A stretch of DNA of 64,000 nucleotides, taken from contig CACAIK010000002.1 in NCBI GenBank assembly GCA_902532525.1, positions 82,899-146,898 of the forward strand. Reading direction: 5' to 3'. The notes below the pieces were generated by a model, which searched no databases, had not been told where the DNA came from, and saw only the letters and a list, made by a program, of their open reading frames with translations. How positions within the stretch are numbered: position 1 is the first letter of the stretch; each line of letters opens with the position of its first letter. Source of the stretch: an uncultured Pelagibacteraceae bacterium (GTDB taxonomy: Bacteria; Pseudomonadota; Alphaproteobacteria; Pelagibacterales; Pelagibacteraceae). Below, piece after piece: positions 33,574 through 43,160 of this stretch. The position numbers and the translations under genes are program-made.

Positions 33574-34587
33574 TTATTTTCTCGTACCGAAATCTCTTCT
33601 TAAAACATCCACGTAAACTGCTAATACAATGATCGAGCCAATCAATACCTGTTGCCAGAATGAGCTTACATCCATCAAATTAAGTCCATTTCTTAAAATT
33701 CCCATAATCATTACTCCGGCAAAAACTCCAAGAACAGTTCCTCTACCACCAAAGAAACTAGCTCCACCAATTATACATGCTGCGATAGCATCCAATTCAG
33801 ATTGTAATCCTGCATTAGGATAACCAGAGTCTGTTCTTCCTGCTAAAATTAATGCTCCAATACCTGATAAAAATCCACAAAGTGAATAAACAATTATTAA
33901 AATTTTATTAACATTAATTCCTGAAGCTCTTGCTGCGCTTGGGTTGCCACCAATTGCATAAATCCACTTTCCTGTTCGACTATGATTCAAGAAAACCCAA
34001 AAAACAAAATATACAACCGCGATTAAAACTAAACTTACGGGAAGATATTGAGATTTCTCTAATCCTAACCAAGTAAGATCTATTCTACCATGACCTAAGT
34101 ACCTAACTTCATCGGTAAATCCACTTATGGGTGTTCCGCCTGAAATTAAGTTTCCTGTTCCTCTAAAAATATAAAGAGTTCCTAAAGTCATTATAAAAGG
34201 ATGAGGCATTCTTAAAAGTGTTATCCCCAAACCATTTATCAACCCACATAAAAATCCAGCAAATAAAGGAACTAGAACAACTATAAACCAAGGTGCTCCA
34301 GCTTTAGCTACTATTGCTAAAATCATCAATGAAAGCATCATTATTGAGCCAACTGATAGATCTATTCCCGCAGTCACAATCACCATAAAAACACCTAAAG
34401 CTAACATTGATTGCCAAGATATTTGTTTGAATACGTTTGTTACATTTCTCCAAGACAAGAAGACATCTGGTTGCAAAATATGCATTACCAAGATCATGAT
34501 AACTAATAATAGTAAAATCCCATATTTTTCAAAATATGGAATAAGTTTTACATATAAGCTATCTTGTTTTTTTTCCTTATCGTCCAT
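33574..34587 (-). CDS. rbsC: sugar ABC transporter permease (ribose/CUT2 type)
   Basis: 337 residues from ATG 34587. An in-frame ATG at 34623 lies inside the ATPase gene and is rejected, because 34587 leaves the two genes adjacent (TAAAATG). About eight to ten membrane helices are present, with VTAGIDLSVGSIM and IMTLGTLYIFRGTGN typical of RbsC/BPD_transp_2 permeases. It transports a sugar across the inner membrane with the ATPase upstream. Confidence 0.9.
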   Translation of the reverse strand: MDDKEKKQDSLYVKLIPYFEKYGILLLLVIMILVMHILQPDVFLSWRNVTNVFKQISWQSMLALGVFMVIVTAGIDLSVGSIMMLSLMILAIVAKAGAPWFIVVLVPLFAGFLCGLINGLGITLLRMPHPFIMTLGTLYIFRGTGNLISGGTPISGFTDEVRYLGHGRIDLTWLGLEKSQYLPVSLVLIAVVYFVFWVFLNHSRTGKWIYAIGGNPSAARASGINVNKILIIVYSLCGFLSGIGALILAGRTDSGYPNAGLQSELDAIAACIIGGASFFGGRGTVLGVFAGVMIMGILRNGLNLMDVSSFWQQVLIGSIIVLAVYVDVLRRDFGTRK

Positions 34588-34588
34588 T

Positions 34589-35338
34589 TTATTTTTTTCC
34601 CATAATCCAACCAATGACTTCATCTCTTGAAGTTTTATCTAATTGAGACTCAGCAAAGTTTGTTCCTTGAAAAAGTGCCATTACTCTGTCGCAAACAGTA
34701 AAAATATCATCCATTCTATGACTTATTACTATAACACCTACGCCAGTACTCTTTAATTTATTAATTAAGTCTAATACTTTTCCAACTTCTTTTATTGCTA
34801 AAGCTGCAGTTGGTTCATCCATTATAACAACTTTAGCATTAAATGCTGTTGACCTAGCTATCGCAACTGCTTGTCTTTGTCCTCCAGATAATTCCTCCAC
34901 TTTTTGGTCAGCACTTTTAACATTTATTTTTAGTTTCTCTAAGTGAGCACTAGTCATTTCTTGAATTTTTTTAAAATCTAGAAATTTTAAGAAGCCAATA
35001 TTTTTTGTAGGCTCTCTTCCTAAGAATATATTTTCTCCAATGGGTAAATTACCTGCCAATGCAAGATCTTGATAAACCATTTCTAAACCTAAATTTTGAG
35101 AGTCTTTTGGGCTATCTAATATATGTTCTTTGCCCTCGAAAAATAAAGCGCCTGCACTCGGTTTGTACAAACCAGATAAAACTTTCATTAGTGTAGATTT
35201 GCCTGCACCATTATCTCCCACAACACCTAAACATTCACCTTCGTGTACTTTTAAATTTACATTTTCTAGAGCAGTTATTGTTCCAAAATACTTTGTGATA
35301 CCTTTAGCCTCTAAGAGCAATTTATTTGTTGAAGTCAT
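34589..35338 (-). CDS. single-domain sugar ABC transporter ATP-binding protein
   Basis: 249 residues with one nucleotide-binding domain: Walker [11 protein letters not shown], signature SGGQRQA, Walker B VVIMDEPTAALA. Sugar importers such as E. coli RbsA normally carry two such domains; this one has a single copy, as in FrcA-type systems, and would act as a homodimer. It starts with ATG 22 bases after the dehydrogenase gene. Together with the permease and binding protein it makes a complete importer. Confidence 0.9.
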   Translation of the reverse strand: MTSTNKLLLEAKGITKYFGTITALENVNLKVHEGECLGVVGDNGAGKSTLMKVLSGLYKPSAGALFFEGKEHILDSPKDSQNLGLEMVYQDLALAGNLPIGENIFLGREPTKNIGFLKFLDFKKIQEMTSAHLEKLKINVKSADQKVEELSGGQRQAVAIARSTAFNAKVVIMDEPTAALAIKEVGKVLDLINKLKSTGVGVIVISHRMDDIFTVCDRVMALFQGTNFAESQLDKTSRDEVIGWIMGKK

Positions 35339-35360
35339 TTAATTTAAATTAAAAAAAAAA

Positions 35361-36380
35361 TTAATTAATTGCAACAGGTTTTGACCTTAAAAGATGAACA
35401 GTTTTTCTTAGAGCTTTTTTACAAAATCTTGGATTAAGATTTTTTGAAATTAATTTCATATCTTCAAAAACAATATTGCCCATTTCCTTGAATGCCTCGT
35501 CTAAAGCACCCGCTCTATGTGCAGAAAATAAAACATTTTTTAATTTTCTTATTGGGTCATTTTTTTTAACTGGTTCTTCCGGAAAAACATCAAGCGCTGC
35601 ATAAATATCACCTTTTTTAAGCCTATTTTTTAAATCTTCAAAGTTAACAACTGCAGCTCTACTCATTAATATAAAAAGTGAGTTCGATTTCATAAGATTG
35701 AGTAATTTTTTATTAATCAGTCCTTTGTTTTTTGTAGTAATTGCAGCAAGCACATAAATAACTTCGCATTCTTTAAACATTTTTTTTAAAGTAATTGGTT
35801 TAAATCCTTGATTAATAATTTTTTTGTTTGGTATCCAAGGATCATAGATATTTATTTTACTCGAAAATGGTTTCAATAATGGAACCAAAGCTTTCCCTAG
35901 GTCTCCAAATCCCAATAATCCAATTTTTTTGTCTGATAATAATGAAGCCTTAAGATTTCCATCTAATCCATACTTTTCCTTTTTATTAATGAAATCCTGA
36001 TTTGCTCCATGAATATTTCTAAGAAGAGAAAGTGTAAATCCAAGAGCAATTTCTGCGACTGGTTTCGAGAAAACGGGTGAAGTTGCAATAACATGAATAC
36101 CTTTATCAAAGCAATAATTATAATCCATATTATCTAGAAAGTTACTTTCGACATTTATTACTGCTTTCAACTTTTTTGCTTTCATTAATAAAAATTTAGG
36201 AAGATTAGGCTGTCCAATTATAAATTTCGCTTTATGAATATTATTAATATAAAATTTTTGTTTATTTGTTTTTGGTGCGAAAATAAGATTAAATTTATTT
36301 TTTAACTCATTTAATTTAGGTTTTGAAAAAATAAGCTCCATGGTTCTTGGATATGGATCAACAATTGCAATATCTTTCAT
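35361..36380 (-). CDS. D-isomer-specific 2-hydroxyacid dehydrogenase
   Basis: 339 residues. The NAD motif is GLLGFGDLGKAL, with the catalytic Arg in MSRAAVVNFEDL, Glu in FPEEPV and His in FSAHRAG. Members reduce 2-oxoacids or oxidise D-2-hydroxyacids, including hydroxypyruvate. It lies between Gfo/Idh and ABC genes, three bases from the Gfo gene. I infer a possible hydroxypyruvate reductase or sugar-acid dehydrogenase role in the inositol pathway. Confidence 0.87.
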   Translation of the reverse strand: MKDIAIVDPYPRTMELIFSKPKLNELKNKFNLIFAPKTNKQKFYINNIHKAKFIIGQPNLPKFLLMKAKKLKAVINVESNFLDNMDYNYCFDKGIHVIATSPVFSKPVAEIALGFTLSLLRNIHGANQDFINKKEKYGLDGNLKASLLSDKKIGLLGFGDLGKALVPLLKPFSSKINIYDPWIPNKKIINQGFKPITLKKMFKECEVIYVLAAITTKNKGLINKKLLNLMKSNSLFILMSRAAVVNFEDLKNRLKKGDIYAALDVFPEEPVKKNDPIRKLKNVLFSAHRAGALDEAFKEMGNIVFEDMKLISKNLNPRFCKKALRKTVHLLRSKPVAIN

Positions 36381-36383
36381 GAT

Positions 36384-37538
36384 CTATAAGAGAATTTTTT
36401 TTACTTCTTCTTCTGTAAATCTTTTTGGCTTTTCACACTTAGTTTTTATTTTTTGAGGTACTCCAGTTGTTGCGGCTTTCATAGTAGACTCAATTATATC
36501 TAAAACATGAAGAGATAGTTCTCCTGAACATCGATGTTTTTTCTTTTTTTCAATTGAATATAACATCTCAGACATTCCAACACTTCTATAGTTAGCATTT
36601 GTTGGTGACTCATTGGATCTACCACTTGCAGATGTAACATTTATTTTTCCTAAATGCATTTTATCAGTTTTATGTTCGCCCCAACGACCACCTTCAGTAA
36701 CAGAAATATAAACAGATCCACCAAACATATTTGGATCAGGAACAATAATTGAACCTTTAGTTCCATAAAGTTCCATATGATTTCTTTGATGATTTATCAC
36801 ATCAAAGGATAAAGTGACTTGAATAATTGCTTCATTATGAAATTGAATCGTTGCTAAATAAGTTGTTGGTGTTTCAACCTTAAATGTTTTTCCTTTATTT
36901 GGACCTGCTCTATAATTTCTTCTTTTAAATGCCGTTAATGTTCTTCCTTGCACCTGCTTAGCTGGACCTAATAGATTAACAAGCGTTGTAAAAAAATAAG
37001 GACCCATATCTATGACTGGTCCTCCCTCTTTTTTATACCAAGACTCTGGTTTTGGATGAAAGTTTTCAACACCAGGAAATGCAAAGATTGCGTTTCCAAG
37101 TTTGATTTGTCCAATTAAATCAGAGTCGATTAATTCCTTTGCTTTTTGTCCACCTCCTCCAAGAAAAGTATCTGGCGCATTACCAATGTATAATTTTTTT
37201 TGTTTTGCCAAAGCCACTAGCTCTTTTCCTTTTTGAAAGTATGTTGCTAATGGTTTTTCTGAATAAACATGCTTTCCTGCGTTTAATACTTTTTTTGACA
37301 CAGAATAATGTGATTGAGGAATTGTTAAATTTAAAATTACCTCGATATCTTTATCTTTTAGTATTTCATTAACAGTCATTGATTTGATGTTGTATAATTT
37401 TGCACATTTTTCAGCTGCTTTTTGATTAATATCTGCACAAGCAATAATTTTGAAATTATTAAAATGTTGGTGTCCTCTAAAATATGTTTCTGCGATATGG
37501 CCACATCCTATGAGACCAACCTTAAAAACTTTATTCAT
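36384..37538 (-). CDS. Gfo/Idh/MocA family oxidoreductase
   Basis: 384 residues. The N-terminal Rossmann motif is VGLIGCGHIAETYFRG, with the catalytic lysine motif YSEKPLA and the second-domain KEGGPVIDMGPYF. It oxidises or epimerises a sugar or cyclitol with NAD(P). It starts six bases after iolD and is therefore likely in inositol or related-cyclitol use, such as scyllo-inositol or an inosose. Sequence does not fix the substrate. Confidence 0.87.
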   Translation of the reverse strand: MNKVFKVGLIGCGHIAETYFRGHQHFNNFKIIACADINQKAAEKCAKLYNIKSMTVNEILKDKDIEVILNLTIPQSHYSVSKKVLNAGKHVYSEKPLATYFQKGKELVALAKQKKLYIGNAPDTFLGGGGQKAKELIDSDLIGQIKLGNAIFAFPGVENFHPKPESWYKKEGGPVIDMGPYFFTTLVNLLGPAKQVQGRTLTAFKRRNYRAGPNKGKTFKVETPTTYLATIQFHNEAIIQVTLSFDVINHQRNHMELYGTKGSIIVPDPNMFGGSVYISVTEGGRWGEHKTDKMHLGKINVTSASGRSNESPTNANYRSVGMSEMLYSIEKKKKHRCSGELSLHVLDIIESTMKAATTGVPQKIKTKCEKPKRFTEEEVKKILL

Positions 37539-37543
37539 GAATT

Positions 37544-39388
37544 TTAGACACCTTGTCTTTGCTTAGATTTTCCTTCTTTATGAAGTTTTAATGCCTCTTC
37601 ATTTTCTTTTGTAGATGGCATTTCTAAAGTAGGACTTTCCCAATAAGCTGAACCTTCTAGCCACTCATAAGAATGAGTTTTTATTGAAATTAAGTAAGTC
37701 ACATCAGATTTTTTAGCTCTTTTAAATGCTTCCTCTAATTCAGAAATAGATGATACCTCCTCAGATTTTGCACCCATACTCTCTGCATGTTTAGCAAAAT
37801 TAACAGGGACTAGATTTGGAGCTTTTGAACTATTAAATAGACAATTAAATTCTTTTCCACCTTTAAATAATTGTAGCCTATTAATAACGGCATGGCCTCC
37901 ATTATCACATAAAACTATTATTAATTTATTATTTGTTATAACTGATGAATAAATATCTGAATTAAAAAGTAAATAAGATCCATCTCCTACAAAAGCTATT
38001 ACTTCTTTATCTGGGTTGGCCATTTTAACTCCTAATGCACCAGAAATTTCATAACTCATACAACTAAAACCCCATTCGGTTTCATGTGTATTTAATTCTT
38101 TTGGCCTCCAAATTTGTACAACTTCTCCAACCAATCCCCCTGCAGCGGTAACAGCAATGTCTGTTGGATCTGAATTACGATATATTGCTCCTACAGCATG
38201 TGCATAACTAGGTAGTTCTTGATTTGTTGGACCGCTTTCTTTATCTACATAATCATTCCAATTTTTTAATTCATCTCTTGATTTTTTATGCCATTCATCA
38301 GGTGCTTTCCAATCTCCCAAGGCATTTGATAGCTCTTGTAAGCTTACTTTTGCATCACCTATTACTGATTGCGCCAAATGCTTACTGGCATCAAATCTAG
38401 AGACATTAACACTAACAAGTGAAAAGTCTGGGTTCTCAAAATTTGCCCACGAACCAGTTGTGAAATCAGCTAACTTTGTTCCAACAGCAATAGCTAGGTC
38501 AGTTTGTTTTGCTAAATTATTTGCTGCTTTGCCACCAAGACCACCTATGGGACCTAAGAAATGAGAGTGGTCTCTCTTCATTGTAGAGTAGCCCATAACT
38601 GTTTGTGTAACTGGTATATTGTGTTTAATTGCAAAATTACTTAGATCTTCCATTGCATCAGAGTAGAAAACCCCTCCACCTGAAATCAATAAAGGATTTT
38701 TAGATATTTTAATTTGCTCAGCTGCTTGTTTTATTTGAAAATCATCGGGTCTTGGTCGTCTAATATTGTGAACTCTCTCTTTAAAAAATTCTTCAGGATA
38801 TTCATATGTTTCACCTTGAACATCTTGTGATAATGATAAGCAAGCAGGTCCACAATCTGCTGGGTCTAACATTGTTTGGATTGCTTGAGGTAATGTTTGT
38901 AAAATTTGTTCTGGTCTTGTAATTCTATCAAAATATTTTGTTACTGGCTTGAAAGCATCATTCTGAGTAATGCCAGGATTATTAAAATGCTCAACTTGTT
39001 GAAGAACTGGGTCAGGCATTCTGTTTGCATATGTGTCTCCAGGTAAAAATAAAATTGGTAATCTGTTGCTCATAGCAACAGCCGAGGCTGTAACCATATT
39101 TGTAGATCCTGGTCCAACTGAACTAGTTGCAACAAAAAATTGTTTTCTTCTTTTAGCTCTAGCATATGCTATTCCAGTCAGAGCCATATTTTGCTCATGA
39201 TGCCCTCTATAAGTTGGTAATTTATCTTGATTTTCTTGTAGAGCTTGTCCTAAACAAGCAACATTGCCATGTCCAAAAATACCAAAAGCTCCAGCAAATA
39301 ACTGCTCTTTTTTACCGTCTATTAAAATTTTTTGAGCAATAAGATGTTTTATTATTGCATGTGCACAAGTGAGCTTTATTTTTTTCAT
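37544..39388 (-). CDS. iolD: trihydroxycyclohexane-1,2-dione hydrolase
   Basis: 614 residues, a thiamine-diphosphate enzyme. The N-terminal half has FGIFGHGNVACLGQAL and ATSSVGPGSTNMVTA, and the cofactor motif is FVGDGSYLLFNSDIYSS. The overall pattern matches IolD, which opens the ring of 3D-trihydroxycyclohexane-1,2-dione to give 5-deoxyglucuronate. Length is close to known IolD proteins. It starts a minus operon and is divergent across 52 bases from the aldehyde dehydrogenase operon. Acetolactate synthase is a less likely alternative, because the N-terminus is IolD-like. Confidence 0.88.
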   Translation of the reverse strand: MKKIKLTCAHAIIKHLIAQKILIDGKKEQLFAGAFGIFGHGNVACLGQALQENQDKLPTYRGHHEQNMALTGIAYARAKRRKQFFVATSSVGPGSTNMVTASAVAMSNRLPILFLPGDTYANRMPDPVLQQVEHFNNPGITQNDAFKPVTKYFDRITRPEQILQTLPQAIQTMLDPADCGPACLSLSQDVQGETYEYPEEFFKERVHNIRRPRPDDFQIKQAAEQIKISKNPLLISGGGVFYSDAMEDLSNFAIKHNIPVTQTVMGYSTMKRDHSHFLGPIGGLGGKAANNLAKQTDLAIAVGTKLADFTTGSWANFENPDFSLVSVNVSRFDASKHLAQSVIGDAKVSLQELSNALGDWKAPDEWHKKSRDELKNWNDYVDKESGPTNQELPSYAHAVGAIYRNSDPTDIAVTAAGGLVGEVVQIWRPKELNTHETEWGFSCMSYEISGALGVKMANPDKEVIAFVGDGSYLLFNSDIYSSVITNNKLIIVLCDNGGHAVINRLQLFKGGKEFNCLFNSSKAPNLVPVNFAKHAESMGAKSEEVSSISELEEAFKRAKKSDVTYLISIKTHSYEWLEGSAYWESPTLEMPSTKENEEALKLHKEGKSKQRQGV

Positions 39389-39440
39389 TATTCTATATAT
39401 AAATATTTAACTTTTAACAATTAAACACAATTTAAAAAAT

Positions 39441-40883
39441 ATGTATAGCAATTTTGGTCAATTCATTAATGGTCAGTGGCAACAAGCAGAAAAAAAAGAA
39501 ACTTATAAAGTTATCAATCCAGCAACAGAAGAAGTTTTAGGAGAAGCATCAAAAGCATCGTCTGTTGACGTTCAAAAAGCATTAAAATCAGCAGAGAAAG
39601 GACTCGAAACTTGGAAAAATACTACTCCATGGCAAAGGTCTTATGTAATAAGAAAAATTGCAGATTTGATGCGTGAAAGAAAAGATGTATTGGCCAAATG
39701 GCTTACACTTGAAGTTGGAAAACCTCTTAAAGAAGCAATTGGAGAAGTTGGTGGTGGAGCAGATATATTTGAATGGAATGCAGAAGAAACTAAAAGAATT
39801 TATGGTGAAACATTACAAAGTAGATTTCCAGAAACAAGAGTTCATGTTTACTATCAGCCAGTAGGTGTTGTAGCAGCACTTGTGCCATGGAATTTTCCTA
39901 TAGTTTTAGCATCTAGAAAAATTTCAACTGCACTGGCTGCTGGTTGTTCAGTTATTTGTAAACCAGATGTGATTACGCCTGGAGCAGTTATGGAACTTGT
40001 AAATATTTGTAAAGATGCTGGAGTTCCTGATGGAGTAGTCAATTTATTATCTGGAGACCCAGCTGAAATATCAAATGAATTACTTGAATCAGATATAATA
40101 AAAAAAGTTTCTATAACTGGCTCAACACGTGTTGGAAAATTAATACTTAAAAAAGCTGCAGATAAAGTTCAAAGAGTTACAATGGAATTAAGTGGTCATT
40201 CTCCATTTATAGTATTTGACGATGTTGACATGAATAAAGTTGCAGATATGGCAATAACAGCAAAATTTCGTAACAATGGTCAAGTTTGTATATCCCCAAA
40301 TAGGTTTTATATTCAAGAAACAAGAAAAGAAGAATTTATAAACGCTTTCGTAGATAGAGCAAAAAAATTAAAAATTGGAAATGGTATGGATGAAGGCACT
40401 GACTTAGGACCTTTAACAACAGCAAAACGTTTGGAGGAGATTGAAAAATTAGTTGAAACGACAAAGAGTGAAGGCGCAAAAGTTGTTTTAGGTGGGGGTA
40501 GACCTTCAGGATTTAATAAAGGTTATTATTTTGAACCAACTGTATTTGATGAAGTGCAGGACAATTTTACAATTATGAAAGAAGAACCTTTTGGTCCCTT
40601 AGTGCCCGTTTTAACTTTCAAGGATTTTGACGAAGTAGTAGAGAGAGCAAATAATAATGACCTGGGGCTTTGTAGCTATTTATATACAAACTCAATGGAC
40701 AAAGCTAATAGGGCATCAGAGATGATGGAAACCGGTTGTGTAGCAGTAAATACAGCTGCAGTTGCAGTTGCTGAAGCTCCATTCGGTGGAATAAAACAAA
40801 CCGGTTATGGTCGTGAAGGTGGATCTATGGCTATAAAAGATTACCTTAATATAAAGTATACCCATATGGGTCTCAAAACCTGA
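39441..40883 (+). CDS. NAD(P)-dependent aldehyde dehydrogenase
   Basis: 480 residues. Catalytic Cys is in NNGQVCISPNRF, the general-base Glu in MELSGHSPF, and the cofactor loop in SITGSTRVGK. It resembles succinate-semialdehyde and lactaldehyde dehydrogenases, without the CoA-acylating MmsA/IolA hallmark that I would expect for malonate-semialdehyde dehydrogenase. It is the first gene of a plus operon next to iolD. I infer that it may oxidise a sugar-acid aldehyde such as 5-deoxyglucuronate. Confidence 0.88.
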   Translation: MYSNFGQFINGQWQQAEKKETYKVINPATEEVLGEASKASSVDVQKALKSAEKGLETWKNTTPWQRSYVIRKIADLMRERKDVLAKWLTLEVGKPLKEAIGEVGGGADIFEWNAEETKRIYGETLQSRFPETRVHVYYQPVGVVAALVPWNFPIVLASRKISTALAAGCSVICKPDVITPGAVMELVNICKDAGVPDGVVNLLSGDPAEISNELLESDIIKKVSITGSTRVGKLILKKAADKVQRVTMELSGHSPFIVFDDVDMNKVADMAITAKFRNNGQVCISPNRFYIQETRKEEFINAFVDRAKKLKIGNGMDEGTDLGPLTTAKRLEEIEKLVETTKSEGAKVVLGGGRPSGFNKGYYFEPTVFDEVQDNFTIMKEEPFGPLVPVLTFKDFDEVVERANNNDLGLCSYLYTNSMDKANRASEMMETGCVAVNTAAVAVAEAPFGGIKQTGYGREGGSMAIKDYLNIKYTHMGLKT

Positions 40884-40887
40884 CTTA

Positions 40888-41679
40888 ATGAGAAAAAATA
40901 AAGCCAAAGAAATAATTAAAAATGGCAAAGCTGTAATCAATGGTTGGTTACAAATTCCAAGTACTGTTTCGGCAGAAACAATGGCTCAACAAGGATGGGA
41001 TTCATTAACAATTGATATGCAACACGGGCTCGTTGATTACACGAATGCAATGCCAATGATGCAAGTGATTTCAGCGACTGAAGTCGTGCCTTTGGCAAGA
41101 GTTAATTGGAATGAACCTGGTCAAATTATGAAAATTTTAGATGCCGGATGTTATGGAATCATTTGCCCAATGGTAAGTAATCGAAATGAAGCAGAAAGAT
41201 TTGTTCAAGCATGTAAATATCCACCAGATGGATATAGAAGTTTCGGTCCAATGAGAGGGTTAATCTATGGAGGACCTGATTATGGAGATCATGCAAACGA
41301 TGAAATATTAAAAATGGCTATGATTGAAACTAAAGAAGCTTTAGAAAATCTTGATGAAATTATGAGTACCCCAGGCCTTGATGGAATCTATATAGGGCCC
41401 GCTGATTTAAGTTTGGCTATAGGAGAAAAGCCTGGTTTTGACAAAGGTGAAGATACTAAAGCTTATTCAGAAATACTTAGAATATTAGAGCATGCAAAAA
41501 AAAATAATATATTTGCTGGAATTCATAACGGAAGCACTGACTATGCAAAAAAAATGATTGAAAAAGGTTTTCAATTTGTAACAGTTGGAGCAGACTCCAG
41601 ATTTATAAGTTCGGGTGCGAAAAATACAGTTGAAAATTTAAAAGGCACAGTGAAATCAGAATTATCTAAAGCCTATTAA
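40888..41679 (+). CDS. HpcH/HpaI aldolase family protein
   Basis: 263 residues. The TIM-barrel class II pyruvate aldolase signs are LTIDMQHGLVD (catalytic His), ARVNWNEPG (Arg) and MIETKEALENLDEI (metal-binding Glu) with IYIGPADLSLAIG. Members cleave 4-hydroxy-2-oxoacids, and some use hydroxypyruvate as well as pyruvate. It starts four bases after the aldehyde dehydrogenase. The substrate in this operon is unknown; see the inositol hypothesis. Confidence 0.88.
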   Translation: MRKNKAKEIIKNGKAVINGWLQIPSTVSAETMAQQGWDSLTIDMQHGLVDYTNAMPMMQVISATEVVPLARVNWNEPGQIMKILDAGCYGIICPMVSNRNEAERFVQACKYPPDGYRSFGPMRGLIYGGPDYGDHANDEILKMAMIETKEALENLDEIMSTPGLDGIYIGPADLSLAIGEKPGFDKGEDTKAYSEILRILEHAKKNNIFAGIHNGSTDYAKKMIEKGFQFVTVGADSRFISSGAKNTVENLKGTVKSELSKAY

Positions 41680-41703
41680 TAAATAAAGTATAAACTTTTA
41701 CTT

Positions 41704-42663
41704 ATGAAAAAAATCTTAATAATAGGATCGATACATAATCATGGTATTGATTTACTAAAAGGAAATAAAAAATTTGAATTTGAAGTTGTAGACAATACAG
41801 ATACAGAATTTTTGAAAGATAAAATAAAAGACTGTGATGGAATAAGTATTAGAACATCTAAATTGTCAAAAGAAATTATAGACTCAGCTAAGAATTTAAA
41901 AGTGATATCTAGACATGGTGTAGGCTATGACAATATAGATCTTAAAGCAACCAAGCAAAACAATATCACATTAGCAATAACAGCTACAGCAAATGCTCAA
42001 GCTGTAGCAGAACATGTTTTATTCATGCTATTCAGCATTGCAAAAAGAAATAATATGTACAACGAGACTGTAAAAACTGGAAAGTTCAGTGATAGAACTA
42101 AGCTTCCTAAAACAATTGAGTTATGGAATAAAAGTATCTTAATTGCAGGTTTTGGTCGAATTGGAAAATGCTTACTTAAAAAATGTAAGGGTTTAGAAAT
42201 GAACATTTTTGTTTATGATCCTTTTGTCAGCGAAGAGGAAATTAAAAAAGTTGGTGGTACTAAAATTAATGATTTAAATGAGAGTTTAAATAAAATGGAT
42301 GCAATTTCAATTCATATGCCTCTAAACGAAAATACAAAACATTTAATCAATTATGAAATGATAAAAAAAATGAAAAAAAATTGTATTTTAATTAATGCTG
42401 CAAGAGGTGGTATTATTAACGAGGAAGATCTTAATAAGGCATTAAATGAAGATTTAATTTTTGGTGCAGGGCTTGATGTTTTTGAAAAGGAGCCTCCATC
42501 TTTAGATAATCCATTGCTAAAAAATAAGAAAGCATTTTTAAGCCCTCATTCAGCAGTATTTACCGAAGAATGTTTGTCTAGAATGGGTATTGAAACAGTC
42601 CAAAATATTATTGATTTTTTTGACAATAAATTGGAAAAGTCAAAAATAGTAAAAATCTCATGA
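41704..42663 (+). CDS. D-isomer-specific 2-hydroxyacid dehydrogenase
   Basis: 319 residues. NAD-binding GFGRIGKCL, catalytic Arg in NAARGGIINEEDL, Glu in FEKEPPSLDNP, and His in LSPHSAVFTEE are in place. It is closer to SerA-type phosphoglycerate/2-hydroxyacid dehydrogenases than the one at 35361. It follows the aldolase by 24 bases and overlaps the next gene by four. Its place beside aldehyde dehydrogenase and aldolase suggests it oxidises a sugar diacid or reduces the aldolase product. Confidence 0.87.
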   Translation: MKKILIIGSIHNHGIDLLKGNKKFEFEVVDNTDTEFLKDKIKDCDGISIRTSKLSKEIIDSAKNLKVISRHGVGYDNIDLKATKQNNITLAITATANAQAVAEHVLFMLFSIAKRNNMYNETVKTGKFSDRTKLPKTIELWNKSILIAGFGRIGKCLLKKCKGLEMNIFVYDPFVSEEEIKKVGGTKINDLNESLNKMDAISIHMPLNENTKHLINYEMIKKMKKNCILINAARGGIINEEDLNKALNEDLIFGAGLDVFEKEPPSLDNPLLKNKKAFLSPHSAVFTEECLSRMGIETVQNIIDFFDNKLEKSKIVKIS

Positions 42664-43160
42664 GCTTAAAATTAAAAAATTTTGGATTGTTAGAGTTTCT
42701 TATCATTATATCAGCTGTTTATGTGGTAGGAATGTTGATATGGACAGCGAGTACAAGGCCTGAAGTTGAAGCTCGTGCAAATTTAGTAAAAGAAAATCAT
42801 AAAAAAGTTGTCGATTTTATTAATGGCGAAATTAATAATTGTGGAAATAATGATGAAGGGAAGATAACAGTTTGGGGTGATCCATGTAATGCTGAATGGA
42901 TAGCTGAAAAGGTTGTTAATCATATAAATGATAATCTTAAGATTGAAAATCCATTTTCAGATGACAATAAAGTTAAAACAGACCCTGACCCAAGAATAAA
43001 AGCAGAAGGAAAAGCTGGTCAGTCAGTTGAAATGGGAGTTATTTTTATAATGTCATCAAATTTTTTAGCAGAACCAGGATCAGAATGGATAGTTGGTACT
43101 TGTTTTAAATCTCCATGTGTTGCTGCTGGTAATAATGAATTAACTTCTTTATATAGATAG
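42660..43160 (+). CDS. membrane-anchored protein with pilin-like N-terminus
   Basis: 166 residues, single N-terminal hydrophobic helix (about 8-30), then a soluble domain, so probably anchored at the inner membrane with the rest in the periplasm. The start of the helix (FGLLEFLIII) copies the type IV pilin pattern FTLIELLIVI with Glu at +5, but the residue before the Phe is Asn, not the Gly that prepilin peptidase needs. Four cysteines (NNCGN, DPCNA, GTCFKSPC) could make disulfides. It overlaps the dehydrogenase by four bases (ATGA). I do not recognise the family. Confidence 0.55.
   Translation: MSLKLKNFGLLEFLIIISAVYVVGMLIWTASTRPEVEARANLVKENHKKVVDFINGEINNCGNNDEGKITVWGDPCNAEWIAEKVVNHINDNLKIENPFSDDNKVKTDPDPRIKAEGKAGQSVEMGVIFIMSSNFLAEPGSEWIVGTCFKSPCVAAGNNELTSLYR

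Noticed and set aside
34588..34623. Upstream start for the ribose-type permease
   Set aside because: It lies in the ATPase coding end; ATG 34587 gives adjacent genes.
39389..39440. Shared operator TTAACTTTTA between iolD and the inositol binding-protein upstream regions
   Set aside because: Ten AT-rich bases are expected by chance at this composition and lack symmetry at the iolD site.
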